The notes under the pieces were generated by a model. It ran no database searches. It was given only the letters and a program-made list of their open reading frames with translations, and was not told where the DNA came from. The translations under genes were made by a program, and so were the position numbers. 64,000 bases of DNA from Aurantimonas marianensis (GTDB taxonomy: Bacteria > Pseudomonadota > Alphaproteobacteria > Rhizobiales > Rhizobiaceae), in contig NZ_JALHBS010000104.1 in NCBI RefSeq assembly GCF_024195285.1, positions 1-64,000 of the forward strand. The letters are read 5' to 3'. Shown piece by piece: positions 50,218 to 59,627 of the stretch (the first letter of the stretch is position 1; each line of letters opens with the position of its first letter).

Positions 50218-50344
50218 ACTGTCCTCTGCGTCGGTGGAGATTCGAGCGAAGGATATATTATTTCTCAATATCCGCTAGCATTCAATCATGTCATTGACGA
50301 GCAACGTTCGATCGATCGAGCCGTCAGTCGATGTGCGAAATTGC

Positions 50345-51514
50345 TCAGTCCAGCAGCTCCCGCTTGAACAGCTCATAAAGCGCCGCCTTCGCCTCGAAGC
50401 CGACGCCCGGAACGTCCGGCAGTCCGACGCGGCTGTCCCGCACCTCGGTCGCGTCGGCGAAGCCACCGAAGGGCTGGAACACGTCCGGATAGGATTCATT
50501 GCCGCCGAGATGCAGGCCGGCGGCGATGTTGAGCGACATCTGATGGCCGCCATGCGGCACCACCCGGCGGCTCGACCAGCCGTTCTCCTTCAGCATGTCG
50601 AGCGTCCGCATATATTCGACGAGCCCGTAGGAGAGGGCGCAGTCGAATTGCAGGACGTCGCGGTCCGGCCGCATGCCGCCATGGCGGATCAGATTGCGCG
50701 CGTCCTGCATGGAGAAGAGGTTCTCGCCGGTGGCCATCCGGCCGCTGTAATGGTCGGCCAGTTCCGCCTGCAGGGCATAATCGAGCGGGTCGCCGGCTTC
50801 CTCGTACCAGTAGAGATCGTAGGGCTCGAGCGCCTTGGCGTAGGCGATGGCCGTCGAAAGGTCGAACCGGCCATTGGCGTCGACGCAGAGATTTTGTCCC
50901 TCGCCGACGACGGCGAGCGCGGCCTCGACGCGCTTCAGATCCTCATTCAGCGGCGCGAGGCCGATCTTCATCTTGCAGACCCGGTAGCCGCGGTCGCGAT
51001 AGGACCGCATCTCGTCCTTCAGACCCTCGATCTCCTTGCCGGGATGATAATAGCCGCCAGCCGCGTAGACCCAGACGCTGTCGTCGGCCTCGCCACCCCG
51101 GTAGCGGTCCGCCAGAAGCCGGTAGAGCGGCTTGCCTTCGATCTTGGCAACCGCGTCCCACACCGCCATGTCGATCGTCCCGACCGCCACCGAGCGCTCG
51201 CCGTGACCGCCCGGCTTCTCGTTGGTCATCATCGTCTGCCAGATCGCGAACGGATCGAGATTGTCGTTCTCGCGGTCGATCAGCGTCTCCGGATCGGCTT
51301 CCATCAGCCGCGGGATGAAGCGTTCGCGCATCAGAGCGCCCTGGCCGTAGCGCCCGTTCGAATTGAAGCCGAAGCCGACGACCGGCTTGCCGTCGCGAAT
51401 CCGGTCGGTGACCACCGCGACGACGGAGCAGGTCATCTTGGAAAAATCGATGAAGGCGTTGGCGATCGGACTGGCGATCGAGACGGTCTTTTCCCGGATC
51501 TCGGTGATACGCAT
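50345..51514 (-). CDS. tarD: D(-)-tartrate dehydratase
   Basis: The product has 389 residues and is an enolase-superfamily enzyme converting D-tartrate to oxaloacetate. KMKIG (Lys 181 and 183), metal ligands Asp 212, Glu 238 and Glu 264 and catalytic His 321 match the Bradyrhizobium TarD positions with a one-residue shift. It contains AVGTIDMAVWDA and PHGGHQMSLNIAAG. It is the last gene of a tctC-tctA-tctB-tarD operon, so that TTT transporter probably imports tartrate. High overall similarity to TarD as I remember it; a related sugar-acid dehydratase is less likely. Confidence 0.9.
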   Translation of the reverse strand: MRITEIREKTVSIASPIANAFIDFSKMTCSVVAVVTDRIRDGKPVVGFGFNSNGRYGQGALMRERFIPRLMEADPETLIDRENDNLDPFAIWQTMMTNEKPGGHGERSVAVGTIDMAVWDAVAKIEGKPLYRLLADRYRGGEADDSVWVYAAGGYYHPGKEIEGLKDEMRSYRDRGYRVCKMKIGLAPLNEDLKRVEAALAVVGEGQNLCVDANGRFDLSTAIAYAKALEPYDLYWYEEAGDPLDYALQAELADHYSGRMATGENLFSMQDARNLIRHGGMRPDRDVLQFDCALSYGLVEYMRTLDMLKENGWSSRRVVPHGGHQMSLNIAAGLHLGGNESYPDVFQPFGGFADATEVRDSRVGLPDVPGVGFEAKAALYELFKRELLD

Positions 51515-51583
51515 GATGAAGCTTTCAGGATGGAAAGACGGTGGACACTGACCGCGACAGCCGCGATCGCGGACGACCCGGCC

Positions 51584-52081
51584 TTAGAAGAACAGGCCGC
51601 GTGGCATCGGGATCAGCAGGACGTTGGCCATGATCAGATAGAAGCCTGTCAGGACGATGATCCCCATCGCGACCAGCATCGCGCCTTCGCGCGGCGTGAC
51701 GCGCTCATGGCTGGCGACGGCCATGATGGCGAAGAAGGCGATGAGGCTGGCGACGAAGAATCCGAGGATCGGAATCAGCACGACCCACGCGGCCATGGCG
51801 ACCAGAAAGCCGATGCGGCGCGGCATCGACCCTTGCGTCGGCTCCGTCTCGCTGGCCGTTCCATCGGCCGCCTCGACGGACGGGCACCGAGCCGCGATGA
51901 CGAAATTGCGGACGATCAGGATCGCCGAGAACACGATCATCGCGGCCGAGATGGTGATCGGAAAAACCGAACCCATCGGCGTCATCCGGTCGGTCTGAAG
52001 GATCAGTACCACGCCGAGACCGACGAACAGGGCCGCGGCGACGGTTCCCGGAACGTCGTGCGGTTTTCTAATGACGGCCAT
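51584..52081 (-). CDS. TTT transporter small membrane subunit (TctB)
   Basis: The product has 165 residues and four predicted membrane helices (about 10-32, 40-62, 92-128 split by a loop, 140-163), the TctB layout. Its start overlaps tctA by 14 bases, so the two subunits are coupled. It is required for transport with TctA and the binding protein TctC. Confidence 0.85.
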   Translation of the reverse strand: MAVIRKPHDVPGTVAAALFVGLGVVLILQTDRMTPMGSVFPITISAAMIVFSAILIVRNFVIAARCPSVEAADGTASETEPTQGSMPRRIGFLVAMAAWVVLIPILGFFVASLIAFFAIMAVASHERVTPREGAMLVAMGIIVLTGFYLIMANVLLIPMPRGLFF

Positions 52082-53609
52082 CTCGACCCTCCGCGATGAT
52101 GTCGACTTCGGACTTGCGTGCCCGCCGCGCGCCGATCGCTCCGACGATCAGGGGATAGAACAGCGTCAGCACCGAGAAGGCGACGATGGCGAGCGAAATC
52201 GGTCGGGCGAAGAACATGCCGGCGACGTTGCCCTGCGCGTTGCCGATCAGATAGCTCTGCACAAAACCCTGCTCGGCGATCTGCCCGAGCACCAGGCCGA
52301 GAACGATGGGCGAGGGAGTGAAGCCGACCCGGTTGAGGATCCAGCCGATGACGCCAAGTCCGAGCATTACGACGACGTCGTTGAGATTGTTGTGGATCGC
52401 GAAGCTGCCGATGACCGTCATGAAGGCGATGGTCGGAACCAGCGCCGCCTTCGGGATCGCGATGATGCCCTTGTAGGCGTAGCGCCCGACGAGGAGGCCA
52501 ACCGGCAGCATCAGGATGGTGCCGATGAGCAGGCCGAAGATGAAGGTGTAGACGATCGACCCTTGCGTGGTGAACAGCGTCGGACCGATGCGGATGCCCT
52601 GGACGAGCAACGCGCCGAGGATGACGGCGTCGGGCGGCGTGCCGGGAATTCCCAGCACCAGCGTCGGAATGAAGCCGCCGCCGACGGTGCCGTTGTTGGC
52701 GGCCTCGGTGGCAATGATGCCGCCCGGCTCGCCCGTGCCGTAGCGCTCGGGATGCCTGGCGGAGCGGCGCGCCTCGGAATAGGAGACGAGGCTGGCGACC
52801 GACCCGCCGGCGCCCGGCAATATGCCGACGAGGGTTCCGATCACCGAGCTGCGGACGAGGTTGAACTTCTCCCGCATGACGATCGCGAAGGCTTCCTTCA
52901 GCCGATAGCCGCTGGTGTCGCTCGCGACCTTGAGGTGCGGGTCCCTGGTCGCGACGAGGTCGATCAGAACCGGGATGCAATACAGCCCGATCAGCCCGGA
53001 GACGATGTTGATGCCGCCGAGCAAGGCATGGCTGCCCATGGTGAAGCGCACGTCGGCGCCAATCACGGCGACCCCGATCATCGACATGAGCAGACCAAGA
53101 CACGCCCCGATCAGGCCCTTCATGAGGTTGCCGACCGACAGCGCGGAGATCAGCGTCAGGCCGAAGACCGCGAGCCAGAAATATTCCGGCGGACCAAAGG
53201 CGAGCGCGACCCGCGCCAGCGGTGGCGCCAGGAACATCAGCATCAGCGCCCCGACGATACCGCCGGACACCGAGGCGAGGGTGGCGACAGTGACGGCCAG
53301 CGCGCCGTCGCCGCGCCTGGCCATCGGAAAGCCGTCGAAGGTGGTGGCGATGGCTGACGGCGTCCCTGGTGTGTTGACCAGGATGGCGGAATAGGAGCCG
53401 CCGTAGATCGCCCCGGTATAGATGGCGCCGAGCACGATGAGGCCGGAGGCGGGGTCCATCGTGAAGGTGAACGGCACCAGAACCGCGACGGCCATGGTCG
53501 CCGACAGGCCGGGGAGGGCACCGATGACGATGCCGGCCAGCACGCCGCCGAGCGCCAGGACGAGGTTGAACGGCGTCAAGGCCTCGGCAAGATAGACGAG
53601 CTTGTCCAT
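52068..53609 (-). CDS. TTT transporter large membrane subunit (TctA)
   Basis: The product has 513 residues and about 11-12 membrane helices. GALPGLSATMAVAVLVPFTF (about 31-50), SAILVNTPGTPSAIATTFDG (about 74-93), and LPGAGGSVASLVSYSEARR (about 265-283) are the family motifs. This is the channel-forming subunit for a carboxylate such as tartrate. Overlaps tctB. Confidence 0.92.
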   Translation of the reverse strand: MDKLVYLAEALTPFNLVLALGGVLAGIVIGALPGLSATMAVAVLVPFTFTMDPASGLIVLGAIYTGAIYGGSYSAILVNTPGTPSAIATTFDGFPMARRGDGALAVTVATLASVSGGIVGALMLMFLAPPLARVALAFGPPEYFWLAVFGLTLISALSVGNLMKGLIGACLGLLMSMIGVAVIGADVRFTMGSHALLGGINIVSGLIGLYCIPVLIDLVATRDPHLKVASDTSGYRLKEAFAIVMREKFNLVRSSVIGTLVGILPGAGGSVASLVSYSEARRSARHPERYGTGEPGGIIATEAANNGTVGGGFIPTLVLGIPGTPPDAVILGALLVQGIRIGPTLFTTQGSIVYTFIFGLLIGTILMLPVGLLVGRYAYKGIIAIPKAALVPTIAFMTVIGSFAIHNNLNDVVVMLGLGVIGWILNRVGFTPSPIVLGLVLGQIAEQGFVQSYLIGNAQGNVAGMFFARPISLAIVAFSVLTLFYPLIVGAIGARRARKSEVDIIAEGRDGRH

Positions 53610-53681
53610 GGCGATCGCTTCAATGGCATGGGAAATGGCAGGCGGAAGCGTCGACCACTTCCGCCTGGGCTCGGCCGGCGC

Positions 53682-54638
53682 CTATTTCTGGGCGATGCCC
53701 ATCTGCTCGGCGACCGCCTGATACTGCTCGCGGCGCTCGTTCATGAACGCCTCGACCTCTTCATAGGGAACATCGATGACGACGAAGCCGCCATCTTCCA
53801 TCTTCTTGATAAACTCCGGGTCCTTGTTGACCTTGTCGAGCGTGTCCGAAACCTGCTTGCGGACGTCTTCGGGGGTCGAATTCGGAACGCCCACGCCGCG
53901 ATAGGCACCGCCCACCATGTCATAGCCGAGTTCCTTGAAGGTCGGAACGTCTGGAAAGCTCGGTACGCGTTCTTCGGATGCGATGGCCAGGACGCGCATC
54001 GCATCGCCTTGTGTGATGGCGGCGGTGGAATAGCTGAAGCCGGCCTGCACCTGATCGCCAAGAACGGCCGCGATCGCGGGACTTGTGCCGGAGAAAGGCA
54101 CATAGGTGGTGGTGACGCCGGTAAGAGCGTCGAATTTCGTCTGCGCGACATGGTTGGCCGAATTGGTCCCGGAGCCCGAGAACGTCACCAGTCCTGGATT
54201 TTCCTTGGCGTAATTGACCAGATCCTCCAGCGTCTTGAACTGGCTGTCGGCCGGCACGACGATGGCGTCCGGCGTGTACTGGAAGAAGTAGACATTGGCG
54301 ATGTCGTCGGTCTTGTAGCCGACCTCCTGCGCCATCGGCTGCAACACGATGTGGGGCAGGTTCGTGCCCATCAGCGTGTAGCCGTCGCCGTCCATGCCGT
54401 TCAGCTGCGACCAGGCTTGCGCGCCGCCGGCGCCGGCCATGTACTGAATCACCAGCGGCTGGCCGGTAATTCGCTCCCAGACCGGCTGCTGCAGCCGCGC
54501 CGCGATATCGGATTCGCCGCCGGCGTTGAACGGAATGATGTAGTTGACCGGTTTCGTCGGATAGTCCTGCGCCATTACCGAGCCGGCGGTCAGGCCGACG
54601 GTCAGGATGGCGCCTGTCAACAGTGACGTGATCTTCAT
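53682..54638 (-). CDS. TTT transporter substrate-binding protein (TctC)
   Basis: The product has 318 residues. A Sec signal peptide (about 1-23, cut after V-M-A) is followed by the Bug/TctC fold: YPTKPVNYIIPFNAGGESDI (about 26-45), GAGGAQAWSQLNGMDGDGY, and TFSGSGTNSANHV. It captures the acid in the periplasm. ATG 54638 follows GGGAGGAACAAAA; a longer in-frame extension to 54839 is not conserved. First gene of the operon, divergent from a GntR gene. Confidence 0.9.
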   Translation of the reverse strand: MKITSLLTGAILTVGLTAGSVMAQDYPTKPVNYIIPFNAGGESDIAARLQQPVWERITGQPLVIQYMAGAGGAQAWSQLNGMDGDGYTLMGTNLPHIVLQPMAQEVGYKTDDIANVYFFQYTPDAIVVPADSQFKTLEDLVNYAKENPGLVTFSGSGTNSANHVAQTKFDALTGVTTTYVPFSGTSPAIAAVLGDQVQAGFSYSTAAITQGDAMRVLAIASEERVPSFPDVPTFKELGYDMVGGAYRGVGVPNSTPEDVRKQVSDTLDKVNKDPEFIKKMEDGGFVVIDVPYEEVEAFMNERREQYQAVAEQMGIAQK

Positions 54639-54850
54639 TTTTGTTCCTCCCGGTGAAATTCTCTCGATCGGTGCACTCGCATTGCGGACGCTCTTCAGGC
54701 GCGGAACGGCGGTGACCGATCTTGGCCAATTTGGGACCACGGCGCTGGCAATGTCAATCATGCGTCCGACGATGTATGCAAGAAAGCGTTCGGTTTCATC
54801 GTGGAGCCGTGTAGGGTGCTGGGAAGGCTCTCGTGGCAAGAGGGAAAATC

Positions 54851-55561
54851 ATGATGTCGAACGCCCCGACGCTCCTCGGCATTGAAAAACCGGAGCGCAA
54901 GCCGTCGCTGGTCGAAGCGGCCTATGCTGCCGTCAAGCAGGCGATTCGCGATGGCGTCTTCCCTCCGGGTTTTCAGGGTTCCGAACAGGAGATGGCACAA
55001 CGGCTGGGGATGAGCCGGACGCCGGTGCATCAGGCGATCATCCAATTGCAGAGCGAGGGCATGGTCGAGCTGCGATCCAAGCGCGGCGTCGTCATCAGCG
55101 CGCTGTCGCCTGACGACATGAAGGAGGTCTATGACGTCATCATTGCCGTCGAGGGCATGGCCGCGCTGGTCTTGGCCGAGCAGCCGCGTGCGACGCGCGA
55201 GCGTGTCAGCCGCGACATGGAACGGCTGAACGCCGAGCTCGCCGAGGCTCTCGCCAGGGATGACCTTCTCGGCTGGGCCGATCTGGATGCGCGGTTCCAT
55301 GCCTGCCTCGTGCACGGCGCCGGCAACGGCAGGCTGGAGCGGATCGCGACGGTCAACATCGACCAGTCGTTTCGGGCGCGCCGGCTGACCTTGCATCTGC
55401 GGTCGAAGCCGACGGGCTCCATCGCGGAGCACCAGCGTATCATCGACGCGATCCGCGCCGGCGAGCCGGGCGAAGCGCGCCAGATGGCCCAGGACCACAA
55501 GATCCGGGCACGGGACCAGATCGTGGATCTTCTGCGGCGCTATGAGATGAAGCATCTGTAA
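54851..55561 (+). CDS. GntR-family regulator (FCD type)
   Basis: The product has 236 residues. Winged helix VKQAIRDGVFPPGFQGSEQEMAQRLGMSRTPVHQAIIQL (in part: SEQEMAQRLGMSRTPVHQAI, about 40-59) precedes an FCD sensor domain with DLDARFHACLVHGAGN and IAEHQRIIDAI, whose His residues could bind a metal and the acid effector. ATG 54851 follows AGAGGGAAAATC; ATG 54854 and GTG 54833 are alternatives. Divergent from the tartrate/TTT operon, its probable target; it is convergent with the next catabolic operon. Confidence 0.88.
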   Translation: MMSNAPTLLGIEKPERKPSLVEAAYAAVKQAIRDGVFPPGFQGSEQEMAQRLGMSRTPVHQAIIQLQSEGMVELRSKRGVVISALSPDDMKEVYDVIIAVEGMAALVLAEQPRATRERVSRDMERLNAELAEALARDDLLGWADLDARFHACLVHGAGNGRLERIATVNIDQSFRARRLTLHLRSKPTGSIAEHQRIIDAIRAGEPGEARQMAQDHKIRARDQIVDLLRRYEMKHL

Positions 55562-55593
55562 CGCAGTCTTCATGCCCGGTCGCGCTCATCTGG

Positions 55594-56340
55594 TCAGGTC
55601 GGAAAATCCGCCGCGACCTCGCCGAGTCCGTCGATCCAGCCGCGCACCGGCGTGCCGCGTTCGATGAAGGGCATGCCGTTCAACGAGCCGGTGATGACGA
55701 TCTGACCTGACTTCAGGCCGCCGCAATGTGCCCCGATCATCCGGGCGAGGGCGCAGAATGTCGCGAAGGCGTCGCCGCCCGGCACGTCGGCGCTGCCATC
55801 GAGGACGGTTTGCGAGCCGAGGTTCAGCCTGGCGCTGACCGTTCCAAGGTCCAACGCCTGCCAGTCCGCGCGGGGCGCCGCGATGACGACGGCGCCGTTC
55901 AGCTGATTGTCCGCCAGCCTGAGCAGCGGCGGTGCTGTTTCGATGTCGGTCAGGCGCGTGTCGACGATCTCCAGCGCCGCGACAGCGGAGACGCAGGCGC
56001 GCGCTCGGCACTCGAAATCCGCGCTTTCGGGGTCGGGCAGGGGCGTGTTGACGAGGAAGCCGACTTCCAGTTCGATACCGATGCGGTCGAAATCCGCGCC
56101 GCTGACGATGGCGGGGCTCCTCCACACGTCCTTTTGAAAGATCGGCGCCATGATTGGGTTTTCACCGGGGCGGCGGCCGGTCTTGAAGCCGCCGACCGGA
56201 CCGACGGCCTGCGCCACGCGGCGCTGGATCGCATAGGCATCACACGCGCTGGCAACGGCGTCCGCCATCTCACCCGTGGACAATTTGGGGCCGCCATTGC
56301 GGGCCCCGATCAGCCGATCGGCGCGGTCGAGACGCGCCAT
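55594..56340 (-). CDS. 2-keto-4-pentenoate hydratase-like protein (FAH-related)
   Basis: The product has 248 residues. PVGGFKTG (about 48-55), GIELEVGFLV (about 88-97, metal-binding Glu pair) and the C-terminal SGQIVITGSLNGMPFIERG (in part: GQIVITGSLNGMPF) match MhpD/DmpE-type hydratases and related decarboxylases. Last gene of a seven-gene operon with a CoA-transferase and enoyl-CoA hydratase. It may hydrate or decarboxylate an unsaturated 2-oxo acid; the true substrate is unknown. Confidence 0.85.
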   Translation of the reverse strand: MARLDRADRLIGARNGGPKLSTGEMADAVASACDAYAIQRRVAQAVGPVGGFKTGRRPGENPIMAPIFQKDVWRSPAIVSGADFDRIGIELEVGFLVNTPLPDPESADFECRARACVSAVAALEIVDTRLTDIETAPPLLRLADNQLNGAVVIAAPRADWQALDLGTVSARLNLGSQTVLDGSADVPGGDAFATFCALARMIGAHCGGLKSGQIVITGSLNGMPFIERGTPVRGWIDGLGEVAADFPT

Positions 56341-56345
56341 TCCCG

Positions 56346-57560
56346 CTACACCGCGGGCCCGCGGACCGCGCCGGAAGCGAGCATGGCGTCGATGGCCTCG
56401 TCATCGTAGCCCGCCTGCGCAAGCACTTGGCGGCTATGCTGGCCGAGCAGCGGCGCGGGACGTGTGATGCCGCCGGGCGTTTCGGAGAATTTGATCGGCA
56501 GGCCGATCGCCTTCACAGTGCCGGCCTTCGGATGCTCGGTCTCGACGACCATCTGGCGGAACAGGGTTTGCGGGTCGCGGTGCATCTCGCCGACGTCGAG
56601 GACGGGACCGGCGGGAACGCCCGCCGACTCCAGCCGCTCCAGCCAGTCCGCCGATGACTGCTGCGAGAAGTAGCCGTTCAGGATATCTTCGAGCGCGGCC
56701 AGGTTCTGCATCCGGGCATGATTGGACGAAAAGCGTTCGTCGTTCGCCAGTTCCTCCGCGCCGATGACCGCCAGCATCCGCTCCCAGTTCTTCTGGTTGG
56801 CCGCCCCGACGGTGATCCAGCCATCGGCTGTTTGGAACGCCTGATAGGGTGCGTTGAGCGGATGAGCCGAGCCGAGCGGGCCCGGCGCGACGCCGGTGGC
56901 GAACGCGATCGCCGATTGCCAGTAGGTATGGGTGATGCCGGCCTCGAACAGCGAGGTGTCGACCTTCTGGCCTTCGCCGGTCTGGAGTTTCCGCGCATAG
57001 GCGCTGGCGCAGCCGAGTGCCGCGAGGATGCCGGCGGTGATGTCGGTGACCGGCGCGCCGGATTTCACCGGCGGCCGGCCCGGCCCCTCGCCGGTGATCG
57101 ACATCAGTCCGCTCATGCCTTGCGCGATCAGGTCGAAGCCGCCGCGCGTCGCATAAGGGCCGCTGCGGCCGAAGCCGGAGATCTCGCAATAGATCAGGCC
57201 CGGATTGGTCTTGCGCAGATCCTCGTAGCCGAGCCCGAGCTTTTCCATCGTCCCCATGCGGTAGTTCTCGATGACGACGTCGGCCGTCTCCAGCATGCGC
57301 CGCAGGACAGCCTTGCCGTCTTCGCTCTTGAGGTCGAGGACCACGCCGCGCTTGTTGCGGTTCATCATCATGTAGGCGGCGGACTCGCCGTTGATATCGG
57401 GCGGCAGGAAGCGCCGGCTGTCGTCGCCCTCCGGCTTTTCGACCTTGATGACGTCGGCGCCCATGTCGGCGAGCATCATGCCGCAGACGGGACCGGCCAT
57501 GATGTGGGCTAGCTCGATGACCTTCATGCCCTCCAGCGGGCCTTTCGCGGCGGTCGTCAT
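56346..57560 (-). CDS. CaiB/BaiF (family III) CoA-transferase
   Basis: The product has 404 residues. GMKVIELAHIMAGPVCG (about 11-27), ISGFGRSGPYATRGGFD, and the catalytic Asp in KSGAPVTDITAG (about 172-183) mark a family III transferase. The ATG shares one base with the preceding gene's stop (TAATG), showing tight coupling. It is distinct from the CaiB gene at 41.4-42.6 kb and probably activates a different acid. Confidence 0.92.
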   Translation of the reverse strand: MTTAAKGPLEGMKVIELAHIMAGPVCGMMLADMGADVIKVEKPEGDDSRRFLPPDINGESAAYMMMNRNKRGVVLDLKSEDGKAVLRRMLETADVVIENYRMGTMEKLGLGYEDLRKTNPGLIYCEISGFGRSGPYATRGGFDLIAQGMSGLMSITGEGPGRPPVKSGAPVTDITAGILAALGCASAYARKLQTGEGQKVDTSLFEAGITHTYWQSAIAFATGVAPGPLGSAHPLNAPYQAFQTADGWITVGAANQKNWERMLAVIGAEELANDERFSSNHARMQNLAALEDILNGYFSQQSSADWLERLESAGVPAGPVLDVGEMHRDPQTLFRQMVVETEHPKAGTVKAIGLPIKFSETPGGITRPAPLLGQHSRQVLAQAGYDDEAIDAMLASGAVRGPAV

Positions 57561-58342
57561 TACCGGCCTTTCCACTCGGGTTTGCGTTTGCCGAGAAAGG
57601 CTTCCATGCCTTCCTTGAAGTCCTCACTCATGTAAGCCCGGATGACCAGATCACGGTCGTCGGCACCGGCCCCCTCGACACGCAGCCGCCGCAGCGCCTC
57701 CTTGGTCGTGGCAAGGGTGATCGGCGCGTGGCCGGCGAGCTGTTCGGCCAGTGCTTCGGCGCGGGCGATCAGCGCGGCGTGATCGGCCACGATCTCCGAG
57801 ACGAGACCGATCGCCTGCGCCTCGTCGGCGCCCACGAGGCGCGCGGTGAAGATGACCTCCTTGGTCCGCCCCGCGCCCATCAGCGCCGACAGCCGCGACA
57901 GGTTGGCGATCGACAGACAGTTGCCGAGGGTACGGGCGATCGGAAAGCCGAAGCGCAGGTCTGCGGTCGTGATGCGGATGTCGCAGGCGGCCGCGATTCC
58001 TGCGCCGCCGCCGGTGCAGGCGCCTGATATCGCCGCGATGGTCGGCACCGGACAGGCCTCGACCGCGCCGAGGACGACGTCCATGCGGTGTTCGTAGTCG
58101 AGCGCGTCCTGATCGCTGGTGAAGCCCCGGAATTGCGTCATGTCGGTGCCGGCGGCAAACGCTTTCTCACCGGCGCCGGTGACGACGAGACATTTGACCG
58201 AGCCGTCGGTCGGCACGCTCCGGCAGATTTCGGCAAGGCCGTCATACATGGCGAAGGTCAGCGCGTTGCGGGCCTGCGGGCGGTTTAGCGTGATCCAGCC
58301 GGTGGTCCCGCGGACTTCGTAGAGGAGTTCGTTTTCGGACAT
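57560..58342 (-). CDS. enoyl-CoA hydratase/isomerase-family protein
   Basis: The product has 260 residues and a crotonase fold. AFAAGTDMTQFRG (about 61-73) and AISGACTGGGAGIAAACDIRI (split: SGACTGGGAGIAAACDI) form the oxyanion hole. The segment where crotonases usually keep a catalytic Glu reads RTLGNCLSIANL, so the exact reaction (hydration, isomerisation or lyase) is uncertain. It is the first gene after dctM, four bases apart, and is followed at once by the CoA-transferase. Confidence 0.87.
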   Translation of the reverse strand: MSENELLYEVRGTTGWITLNRPQARNALTFAMYDGLAEICRSVPTDGSVKCLVVTGAGEKAFAAGTDMTQFRGFTSDQDALDYEHRMDVVLGAVEACPVPTIAAISGACTGGGAGIAAACDIRITTADLRFGFPIARTLGNCLSIANLSRLSALMGAGRTKEVIFTARLVGADEAQAIGLVSEIVADHAALIARAEALAEQLAGHAPITLATTKEALRRLRVEGAGADDRDLVIRAYMSEDFKEGMEAFLGKRKPEWKGR

Positions 58343-58346
58343 CGGA

Positions 58347-59627
58347 TCACCTGTAGAAATATTCGACGAGGAACATCGGTATCGCCGGCACGTAGGTGCT
58401 GATGATGAGCACGAAGAGCAGCACGGCGATCAGTGGCAGGTTCCATTTGGTCACCTCCCAGATGTTTGCCTTGGCGATCGAGCATGCTGTGATCAGCACC
58501 GAGGCGACCGGCGGCGTCTGCTGGCCTATCGCAAGGTTCAGCGTCACCACCAGGCCGAAATGCACCGGATCGATTCCCGCTTGGCTGATCAGCGGCGTGA
58601 TGATCGGGACGACCAGGATGATCGCCGCGGCCGAATGCAGGAAGAAGCCGATGACCAGAAAGAAGACGTTGAGGATCAGCAGGATCAGGTACTGGTTGCT
58701 GGTGAGGTCCAGGATCGCCGCCGCGATGTCCTGCGGGACGCGGGCGGTGGTCAGGAACGAGCCCATCAGGACCGAGGTGGCGACGAGCAGCATGACCACG
58801 GCCGTCTGCATGCCGCCTTCCAGCATCGCTTCCTTGAGCTGCCCCCAATCGATCTCGCGATACCAGACACCCACCAGTATCGCCGCGACGACGGCGATAC
58901 CGGCTGCTTCCGTCGCGGTCATGAAGCCGCCGAAGATGCCGCCGAGAATGATCACCGGCAGCGCGAAGGTCGGCAGCGCCTCGACGAAAGTGGCGCGCAG
59001 CGCCGGGAGATTGAAGGCCTCTTCGGTTGGCCAGTCATATTTGAGGGCGTAGTAGTAGGCGACACCCATCAGCCCGGCTGCACCGAGCAGCCCCGGCACG
59101 ACGCCCGCGACGAACAATTGTTCGATGCTGGCCCCCGACGACACGCCATACAGGATCATCGGGATCGAAGGCGGGATGATGATCGCCAGCGAGGCCGACG
59201 ACGAGGTGATCGCAGCCGCGAAGGGGGCGGGATAGCCGCGCCGCTTCATCTCGGGAATGATGATCGAGCCCATTGCCGCGACATCCGCGACCGCCGAGCC
59301 CGAGATCTCGGCGAAGAACAGCGAGACACCGACATTGACCATCGCCAGGCCGCCGCGAACGAAGCCGATGATCGCGGTGACGAAGGCGATGAGGCGCCGG
59401 GTGATGCCGGTGGCGTTCATGATCGCGCCAGCGAGCACGAACATCGGAATGGCGATCAGCGAGAAGGATTTCGCGCCCGAGTACATATCGAGCGCGATGG
59501 TCACGAGGGCGCCGGCACCGTCGGTGAGACCGATGGCAATGACCGCCGCCAGCGCCAGTGCGATGGCGATCGGCACGTTGATGCAGACCATCACGACCAG
59601 CGCGATGAAGATACCGAACATGAACAT
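58347..59627 (-). CDS. TRAP transporter large permease (DctM)
   Basis: The product has 426 residues and about 12 membrane helices. LIAIPMFVLAGAIMNATG (about 55-72), ASLAIIIPPSIPMILYGVSSGA (about 138-159) and LNLAIGQQTPPVASVLI (about 350-366) identify DctM. Its ATG shares one base with the dctQ stop. The open frame extends far upstream but only as a shadow of dctQ. It imports the acid handled by the rest of the operon. Confidence 0.92.
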   Translation of the reverse strand: MFMFGIFIALVVMVCINVPIAIALALAAVIAIGLTDGAGALVTIALDMYSGAKSFSLIAIPMFVLAGAIMNATGITRRLIAFVTAIIGFVRGGLAMVNVGVSLFFAEISGSAVADVAAMGSIIIPEMKRRGYPAPFAAAITSSSASLAIIIPPSIPMILYGVSSGASIEQLFVAGVVPGLLGAAGLMGVAYYYALKYDWPTEEAFNLPALRATFVEALPTFALPVIILGGIFGGFMTATEAAGIAVVAAILVGVWYREIDWGQLKEAMLEGGMQTAVVMLLVATSVLMGSFLTTARVPQDIAAAILDLTSNQYLILLILNVFFLVIGFFLHSAAAIILVVPIITPLISQAGIDPVHFGLVVTLNLAIGQQTPPVASVLITACSIAKANIWEVTKWNLPLIAVLLFVLIISTYVPAIPMFLVEYFYR

